Assembly: GCA_902464595.1 (NCBI GenBank)
Contig: CABQJX010000103.1
Location: 1-9,817 of the forward strand
DNA from: an uncultured Lachnoclostridium sp.
Lineage (GTDB): Bacteria; Bacillota; Clostridia; Lachnospirales; Lachnospiraceae
Reading direction: 5' to 3'
Length of the DNA stretch: 9,817 bases
The position numbers and the translations under genes are program-made. The notes under the pieces were generated by a model, which did no database searches, had not been told where the DNA came from, and saw nothing but the letters and a program-made list of their open reading frames with translations. Numbering within the stretch: position 1 is the stretch's first letter; every line of letters starts with the position of its first letter. Positions 4,853 to 9,817 of this stretch are shown here, in pieces.

Positions 4853-6609
4853 AGCAACATCATCAAACAATCATTAAAAAGCTTTTAAAGTCTGTCCGGG
4901 AATACAAACGGGATTCTTTTTTGAGCCCTGTATTTGTGATCCTGGAGGTTCTTCTAGAAGTAATGATCCCCAGCGTTATGGCTATGCTTATCGACAGGGG
5001 CGTAAGCGGAGGCAGCATGGAGGTTGTTATGAGGATTGGGGGAGTTCTGATCCTTCTGTCCATGTGCTCTCTGGCATGTGGGATCCTGGCTGGCTTCTTT
5101 GCGGCCCGGGCTTCCGCCGGTATGGCGAAAAACCTGAGAAAGGATATGTTCCACCATATACAGGGATTTTCTTTTTCCAATATTGACCGGTTTTCCCCAG
5201 CCAGCTTGGTGACCCGTCTGACAACGGACATTACCAATGTCCAAAACGCTTACCAGATGGTGATCCGGATTGCCATCCGAGGCCCGGTCATGCTGATCTT
5301 TTCCCTGATCATGGCTATGGGGATCAGCCGTGATCTGTCTGTGATCTTTTTTATCGTACTGCCGGTTTTGGGAGCCGGTCTGTTCTTTATCGTGATCAAG
5401 GCCCATCCTTATTTTGAGGCTGTATTCAAACGGTACGATGTGTTAAACCGGGTAGTACAGGAAAATCTGAATGGGATCCGTGTAGTAAAGGCTTATGTAA
5501 GAGAAGATCATGAGATCGGAAAATTCAGAGCGATCTCAGAGGAAGTATTTTATCAGTTTAAGTACGCGGAAAAGATCGTGGCATTTAACAGCCCTCTTAT
5601 GCAGTTTTGCATGTATAACTGTATTCTTCTGGTATCCGGTCTGGGAGCCAGGCTGATCGTATCCGGATCCATGACCACCGGACAGCTTACCAGCATGATC
5701 ATTTATGCGGTTCAGATCCTTTCCAGCCTTATGATGCTGTCTATGGTTTTTGTTATGGTGATCATGGCCCGCTCCTCTGCTGAGCGTATTGTGGAGGTTT
5801 TGGAGGAGGAGAGCAGCTTATCCGATCCAGAGCATCCGGCAGAGGAAGTGGCCGATGGAAGCATCGATTTTGACCATGTTTCCTTTAGTTATGTGGACGA
5901 TAGAAATAAGTTGTCCTTAAAGGACGTGAATATCCATATCCGTTCCGGTGAGACCGTAGGCATCCTGGGCGGGACAGGAAGCTCTAAGACAACGCTGGTA
6001 CAGCTCATTCCCAGGCTTTATGATGTGACGGAGGGAAGGCTTTTAGTAGGCGGAAAAGATGTGAGGGAATACGGGCTTAAAGCGCTGAGGGATCAGGTCG
6101 CCGTGGTGCTCCAGAAAAATGTGCTTTTTACGGGAACTATACGGGACAATCTCCGGTGGGGAAATGAACAGGCAGATGACGAAGAAATCCGCCGTGTCTG
6201 CCGCCTGGCCTGCGCAGACGAGTTTATTGAGGGATTCCCGGATCAGTACGATACCTTTTTGGATCAGGGGGGAACCAATGTGTCAGGGGGGCAGAAGCAG
6301 CGTTTGTGTATTGCCAGAGCTTTGTTAAAGAAGCCGAAGATCCTGATTCTGGACGATTCCACCAGCGCAGTGGATACGAAGACGGACGCCATGATCCGGC
6401 GGGCCTTTCGGGAGGAGATACCGGATACCACAAAGCTGATCATTGCACAGCGGATTTCCTCTGTGGAGGATGCCGATAAAGTGATCATACTGGATGACGG
6501 AAGGATCGACGATTTCGGCACTCCAGCGGAGCTTCTTGCCAGAAACCGTATTTATCAGGAAGTATATGAATCGCAGAAGAAGGGAGGAAACGGGCATGAT
6601 GGAGAATAA
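4849..6609 (+). CDS. ABC exporter half-transporter, degenerate-site ATPase subunit
   Basis: This 586-residue type IV ABC exporter subunit has six membrane helices in residues about 20-305, then an ATPase domain from about 338. Walker A is GGTGSSKT (374-381), with Ser379 where Gly is usual; I recall this variant in related clostridial proteins. The Q-loop is Gln422 and the signature is a canonical VSGGQ (478-482). Walker B ends LDD, with Asp503 in place of catalytic Glu, and the switch His is replaced by Gln534 (IAQR). It therefore supplies the non-hydrolysing Walker motifs and the good signature of a heterodimer, like LmrC or TM287. The partner is the next gene, overlapping by 14 bp. The start is GTG, supported by AAGGAGGT (4833-4840) at 8 nt spacing. 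MarR linkage suggests drug or toxic-compound export; the substrate is unknown. Confidence 0.93.
   Translation: MKQHHQTIIKKLLKSVREYKRDSFLSPVFVILEVLLEVMIPSVMAMLIDRGVSGGSMEVVMRIGGVLILLSMCSLACGILAGFFAARASAGMAKNLRKDMFHHIQGFSFSNIDRFSPASLVTRLTTDITNVQNAYQMVIRIAIRGPVMLIFSLIMAMGISRDLSVIFFIVLPVLGAGLFFIVIKAHPYFEAVFKRYDVLNRVVQENLNGIRVVKAYVREDHEIGKFRAISEEVFYQFKYAEKIVAFNSPLMQFCMYNCILLVSGLGARLIVSGSMTTGQLTSMIIYAVQILSSLMMLSMVFVMVIMARSSAERIVEVLEEESSLSDPEHPAEEVADGSIDFDHVSFSYVDDRNKLSLKDVNIHIRSGETVGILGGTGSSKTTLVQLIPRLYDVTEGRLLVGGKDVREYGLKALRDQVAVVLQKNVLFTGTIRDNLRWGNEQADDEEIRRVCRLACADEFIEGFPDQYDTFLDQGGTNVSGGQKQRLCIARALLKKPKILILDDSTSAVDTKTDAMIRRAFREEIPDTTKLIIAQRISSVEDADKVIILDDGRIDDFGTPAELLARNRIYQEVYESQKKGGNGHDGE
6582..6587 (+). 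promoter_or_regulatory. Ribosome binding site that sets the start of the second ABC gene
   Basis: GGGAGG ends 8 nt before the ATG at 6596 and lies within the last codons of the upstream ABC gene. It favours 6596 over the in-frame ATG at 6494, which has no such site and would add 34 unrelated residues. Confidence 0.75.
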
Positions 6610-8485
6610 AAAGGACAGGGCTGTGAAGCACCATTATGCAAAAACAGCCAGGCGTCTGATGGGATATGTAGCCAGTACCTACCGTTTTCAATTTTTATGT
6701 GTGGTCATAGCGATCATCATAAGCGCCCTGGCCAATGTGGCGGGCCCTCTGTTTTTGATGGTACTCATTGATGATTTTATTACGCCTCTTTTGGGACAGC
6801 AGTCTCCTGATTTTACAGCCCTGAATCATGCTATGATGGGGCTTGCCGCGTTCTATCTCGCAGGAGTAATATGTACCTATACCTATAACCGGCTGATGAT
6901 CAACATTGGCCAGGGGGTTCAGAAACGGATCCGGGACGAGATGTTTGAGCATATGCAGATGCTTCCGATCCGGTATTTTGACCAGAATCCCCATGGGGAG
7001 CTGATGAGCCGTTACACCAATGATATTGATACCCTGCGCCAGATGCTGAGCCAGGCCATCCCCATGACCTTTGCCTCCTTTATTACGATCACGGCTATCT
7101 CCATTGTGATGATCCGCATCAGTATCCCTCTGTCGGTGCTGGCTGTGGTAATGGTTGTGCTGATGTTTTTTGTCAGCAAAAGGCTGGCGGGACGATGCGG
7201 GCGGTATTTTGTGGCCCAGCAGATGGCGATCGGCCAGGTAACAGGATATATTGAGGAGCGGATGGCAGGGCAGAAGGTGATCAAGGTGTTCAATCATGAG
7301 GAGGAGACAAAGGAGGAGTTTGACGGGCTGAATGAAAAGCTGTTTGTCAGCGCCTTTCATGCCAATAAATATGCCAATGTGATTATGCCAGTGATCGCCA
7401 ATATCGGAAATCTGCAGTTTGTGCTCACAGCCATTGCAGGAGGACTTTTATCCCTCAGCGGGCTGGCCAGCCTGACGTTGGGCCAGATCGCTTCTTATCT
7501 GCAGTTTACCAAGAGCTTTAATCAGCCTTTTGCCCAGATTTCCCAGCAGTCAAACGCCATTATCATGGCTTTGGCAGGAGCAGAGCGTATTTTCAATATG
7601 ATGGATGAGACGCCGGAGGAGGATCAGGGAGACGTTACCCTGGTAAATATCCATGTGGATGATGAGGGAACGATCACAGAGGCGAAGGAGCGCACAGGCC
7701 AGTGGGCATGGAAGTGCCTGGACGATAAAGGGAGCGTTTCCTATTGCAGGCTGCGGGGAGATGTCCGCTTTCACGACATGGATTTTGGGTATGAGCCGAG
7801 AAAAACGGTTCTTCACAGCATTAGCCTTTATGCAAAGCCGGGACAGAAGGTGGCCTTTGTGGGCTCTACCGGGGCGGGAAAGACGACCATCACCAATCTG
7901 ATCAACCGGTTTTACGATATACAAAAGGGTTCTATCACCTATGACGGCATCGATATTAAAAAGATCAAAAAGGCCGATCTGCGCCGTTCCCTGGGCATCG
8001 TCCTTCAGGATACCCATTTATTTACAGGAACAATCATGGAAAATATCCGGTATGGACGGCTGGATGCTTCCGATGAGGAAGTTTACAGCGCTGCCAGGCT
8101 GGCCAACGCGGATCAGTTTATCCGCATGCTCCCTGACGGTTACAATACCATGCTTACAGGAGACGGAGAGGAGCTGTCCCAGGGACAGAGGCAGCTTTTG
8201 GCTATCGCCAGGGCGGCAGTGGCGGATCCGCCGGTTCTGATCTTAGATGAAGCTACCTCCAGCATCGACACAAGAACGGAAGCATTGGTACAGCGGGGAA
8301 TGGATCAGCTGATGGAGGGGCGCACGGTGTTTGTTATTGCCCACCGCCTGTCCACCATCCGCAACTCTGACGCGATCATGGTATTGGATCATGGACGGAT
8401 CGCAGAGCGGGGAGATCATGAGAGCCTCATCGCTGAAAAAGGAATGTATTATCAGCTCTACACCGGAGGGCTGGAGTTAGAGTAA
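6596..8485 (+). CDS. ABC exporter half-transporter, catalytic-site ATPase subunit
   Basis: From the ATG at 6596 this is a 629-residue ABC exporter subunit: six membrane helices in residues about 30-310 and an ATPase domain from about 388. Walker A is canonical GSTGAGKT (423-430), the Q-loop is Gln471, Walker B ends LDE (Glu552 catalytic) and the H-loop is IAHR (His583). The signature is LSQGQ (527-531) instead of LSGGQ. It mirrors the defects of the upstream subunit, so the pair should form one competent and one degenerate ATP site, as in LmrCD, BmrCD and TM287/288. Between membrane and ATPase domains lies an extra segment of about 50 residues (about 338-388, with the motif WAWK) that is absent from most exporters of this type. 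The start overlaps the previous gene by 14 bp, indicating coupled synthesis. A terminator follows the stop by 26 nt. Confidence 0.93.
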   Translation: MMENKKDRAVKHHYAKTARRLMGYVASTYRFQFLCVVIAIIISALANVAGPLFLMVLIDDFITPLLGQQSPDFTALNHAMMGLAAFYLAGVICTYTYNRLMINIGQGVQKRIRDEMFEHMQMLPIRYFDQNPHGELMSRYTNDIDTLRQMLSQAIPMTFASFITITAISIVMIRISIPLSVLAVVMVVLMFFVSKRLAGRCGRYFVAQQMAIGQVTGYIEERMAGQKVIKVFNHEEETKEEFDGLNEKLFVSAFHANKYANVIMPVIANIGNLQFVLTAIAGGLLSLSGLASLTLGQIASYLQFTKSFNQPFAQISQQSNAIIMALAGAERIFNMMDETPEEDQGDVTLVNIHVDDEGTITEAKERTGQWAWKCLDDKGSVSYCRLRGDVRFHDMDFGYEPRKTVLHSISLYAKPGQKVAFVGSTGAGKTTITNLINRFYDIQKGSITYDGIDIKKIKKADLRRSLGIVLQDTHLFTGTIMENIRYGRLDASDEEVYSAARLANADQFIRMLPDGYNTMLTGDGEELSQGQRQLLAIARAAVADPPVLILDEATSSIDTRTEALVQRGMDQLMEGRTVFVIAHRLSTIRNSDAIMVLDHGRIAERGDHESLIAEKGMYYQLYTGGLELE

Positions 8486-8511
8486 AAAATGAATTGAGAG
8501 CCGAAGGTGAG

Positions 8512-8545
8512 AAACGGGCACAGCAGATCGTAGCTGTGCCCGTTT
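8512..8545 (+). terminator. Rho-independent terminator of the marR-ABC operon
   Basis: AAACGGGCACAGC (8512-8524) pairs perfectly with GCTGTGCCCGTTT (8533-8545): a 13-bp GC-rich stem with an 8-nt loop, followed by one more T before GATG. The stem begins 26 nt after the ABC stop codon. Confidence 0.88.
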
Positions 8546-8594
8546 TGATGCCGAAAGTCAGGAAATTCGTTTGGAAAACTTAAGAAACTCTGTA

Positions 8595-8623
8595 TTTTCA
8601 CGCTTTTGGAGTTGTAGTAAAAT
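8595..8623 (+). promoter_or_regulatory. Probable promoter of the small membrane protein gene
   Basis: TTTTCA (8595-8600), a 17-bp spacer and TAAAAT (8618-8623) lie between the terminator and the next gene. Four of six and five of six bases match the consensus. The stretch is AT-rich, so alternative -10 choices exist (TAAAAT also at 8623-8628). Confidence 0.5.
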
Positions 8624-8665
8624 AAAATTGGGAATATCGTTGGTGTAATAGGGAGGCAGACTGGA

Positions 8666-9109
8666 ATGAGGGGAAGAAAAATTATGTATGCGTCTGTCTG
8701 CATTTTGCTGATCGGAAGCATATTTTTGTTCCAATATTTTTATATCAGCGGAAAAGAAATCCGCTTCGCATCAGAGATAGGGGGAGATTGTACGGTAACT
8801 GTCTCAAAATACAGGATCACAGAGTGGAGGGAACGGGAAGAACAGCTTCTGGATGGGCAGCAGATACAGGAATTGAAAGAGCTGATCCTGAGCAGCTCTT
8901 TTACAAGAACCCTCTCAGAAACAGTGCGCCACGATGATGATGATTTTTATGATATTTCAGTGTTTTTTGATTTTCAGCAGGAACCGTTGGTGATCCACAG
9001 TATCGGAAACGAGTATATTTATATTACCGGCCAATTTGGCGGAAAGCATTTAAAGATCAACAATGAGAAATGGAAAGAATGTCTGGAAAGGATTTGTTTT
9101 CATCCATAA
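8666..9109 (+). CDS. Small single-pass membrane-anchored protein, unknown function
   Basis: I do not recognise this 147-residue protein. It begins with a basic MRGRK, then one hydrophobic segment (about 8-27), followed by an outside domain of about 115 residues if the positive-inside rule holds. No lipobox cysteine or clear signal peptidase site is seen, so it is probably an anchored protein. The outer domain has an acidic run (HDDDD, 89-93), alternating beta-type segments (DISVFFDF, LVIHSIGNEYIYITG) and a C-terminal WKECLERI helix; its two cysteines near the ends (C42, C144) could pair. The ATG is supported by GGGAGG (8651-8656) at 9 nt. It stands 180 bp behind a terminated operon with its own likely promoter, and only 39 bp before a lipoprotein gene, so the two may be co-transcribed. 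Real gene: likely; role: unknown. Confidence 0.75.
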   Translation: MRGRKIMYASVCILLIGSIFLFQYFYISGKEIRFASEIGGDCTVTVSKYRITEWREREEQLLDGQQIQELKELILSSSFTRTLSETVRHDDDDFYDISVFFDFQQEPLVIHSIGNEYIYITGQFGGKHLKINNEKWKECLERICFHP

Positions 9110-9148
9110 TGGCTGTCTCTGCGAAGGGGTGAAAGGGGAAATGCTAAA

Positions 9149-9817
9149 ATGGGAAACAAAATAGAAAGACAGATGGAAGGAGAAATGAAAAAAAGTAAAA
9201 AAAGGAGGATTGCTGCAGGGATATGCTCTGCTGGTATCGTCCTGCTTTTGTCTTCCTGTGGCTATAGAACGGAAAATCCAGGAGAGCTGGGGAAGGAAAC
9301 CGTAGGCCCCTATTCCCTTTCCGTTCAGCAGAAAGAAATCCTGGAAGCTTTTGGGATGAAAGACACCTCCTGCCTTCTCTCTTTTTGGGGGCCTAAAGAA
9401 GCAGTCAGCCTCCATGTGAGGGTTTATGAGAGGAGGGAGGAAGGGGAAATGCCGGATCCAGCCTGGAAGGAAGCTGGAGGAGGAAGCATTTCCCTGGGGC
9501 AGGATCCCCAGGCCAAAGACTGTCTGGAGGGAACCGTTGCGATGGAACGAAAAAAAGATGGTGGGATTGAGTTTCACATAAGCTCTATAGGTATGGTGTC
9601 CTTTGAGACGGAGGCAGTGGAGCTGGAAAGGGAGCCGGTAATCTCCTCCTGGAAATTTCTTCGGGAGTCAAAGGAGATCCAGTTAGAGAAGGAAATCCCT
9701 GTTGCCATCATGGCCTATGACAGCGGATCCTCTATGAGAAGCTATTCGCCTGAGGATTATTTTGAACCATCTGTTTTTCAGGGATTGGATCTGGTACAGG
9801 TGGTGACCTTCACTTTT
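9149..9817 (+). CDS. Lipoprotein of unknown function (3' partial)
   Basis: The frame stays open from 9149 to the last base, giving 223 codons without a stop. With the ATG at 9149 the N-terminus is basic (KKSKKRR), then hydrophobic, and ends in the lipobox LSSC at Cys37, the predicted lipid-modified residue after signal peptidase II cleavage. In-frame ATGs at 9173 and 9185 would give a more usual signal peptide length. AAAGGGG (9132-9138) at 10 nt favours 9149, while AAGGAG (9177-9182) is too close to 9185. The mature part is rich in charged residues and beta-type strands; a notable segment near the cut is IPVAIMAYDSGSSMRSYS. I do not recognise the family. It follows the small membrane protein by 39 bp, so both may serve the same envelope function. 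Confidence 0.8.
   Translation, partial: MGNKIERQMEGEMKKSKKRRIAAGICSAGIVLLLSSCGYRTENPGELGKETVGPYSLSVQQKEILEAFGMKDTSCLLSFWGPKEAVSLHVRVYERREEGEMPDPAWKEAGGGSISLGQDPQAKDCLEGTVAMERKKDGGIEFHISSIGMVSFETEAVELEREPVISSWKFLRESKEIQLEKEIPVAIMAYDSGSSMRSYSPEDYFEPSVFQGLDLVQVVTFTF

Noticed and set aside
6494..6595. Upstream ATG for the second ABC gene
   Set aside because: It would overlap the first ABC gene by 116 bp, lacks a ribosome binding site and adds residues unrelated to ABC exporters; 6596 has a good site.
6695..7360. Minus-strand frame of 221 codons opposite the second ABC gene
   Set aside because: It is antisense to the conserved membrane domain; the His/Asp-rich product has no family features.
8500..8561. 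Near-direct repeat GCCGAAGGTGAG / GCCGAAAGTCAG flanking the operon terminator
   Set aside because: Ten of 12 matches over a short distance is weak; there is no sign of a mobile element or target-site duplication.
9050..9577. Minus-strand frame of 175 codons near the window end
   Set aside because: It opposes the lipoprotein frame, which has a lipobox signal peptide and stays open to the window end; the antisense product is Phe/Pro/Ser-rich without motifs.
1..9817. Mobile elements, prophage genes, CRISPR arrays, tRNA or rRNA genes
   Set aside because: No transposase, integrase, regularly spaced repeat, cloverleaf or rRNA-like segment was seen on either strand.

Overview
The window looks like chromosomal DNA from a Gram-positive member of the Clostridia, most likely Lachnospiraceae. 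The grounds are strong AGGAGG-type ribosome binding sites, near-consensus sigma-A promoters, moderate base composition, and protein families I associate with that group: a TetM-like factor with a Rae1/YacP-type tail, a DUF1576 membrane protein, and a MarR plus paired-ABC exporter cassette. Genus and species cannot be fixed from sequence reading alone. I see no tRNA, rRNA, insertion sequence, CRISPR array or prophage gene.

Layout. Positions 1-1509 hold the 3' part of a translation-factor GTPase of the EF-G/TetM type, whose C-terminus carries a complete NYN/PIN nuclease domain resembling Bacillus subtilis Rae1 (YacP). A clear promoter at 1538-1566 then drives a DUF1576-type integral membrane protein (1611-2909) with a visible internal duplication. 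Convergent to it is the azlCD pair (4052 down to 3038, minus strand), a branched-chain amino acid exporter. It has its own extended -10 promoter and ends at a strong hairpin near 2956-2997. The 217-bp divergent region between azlC and the next gene is the largest gap in the window and holds both promoters.

Positions 4270-8485 form a drug-efflux-type operon on the plus strand: a MarR-family regulator with a consensus promoter and an overlapping palindrome, then two overlapping half-size ABC exporter genes. The two ATPases have complementary defects: the first lacks the usual catalytic Glu and switch His, and the second has LSQGQ as its signature. That is the hallmark of a heterodimeric exporter with one degenerate ATP site, as in LmrCD, BmrCD and TM287/288. 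The marR-ABC gap carries a hairpin and two tiny reading frames chained by stop-start overlaps that run into the GTG start of the first ABC gene. A good terminator at 8512-8545 closes the operon.

The last part (8595-9817) encodes two envelope proteins I do not recognise: a small single-pass membrane protein and a lipoprotein with a clear lipobox, cut off by the window end.

The most interesting items are the fusion of a TetM-like ribosome-binding factor to an A-site mRNA endonuclease-like domain, the uncharacterised duplicated DUF1576 protein, and the possible leader-peptide or coupling arrangement in front of the ABC genes.
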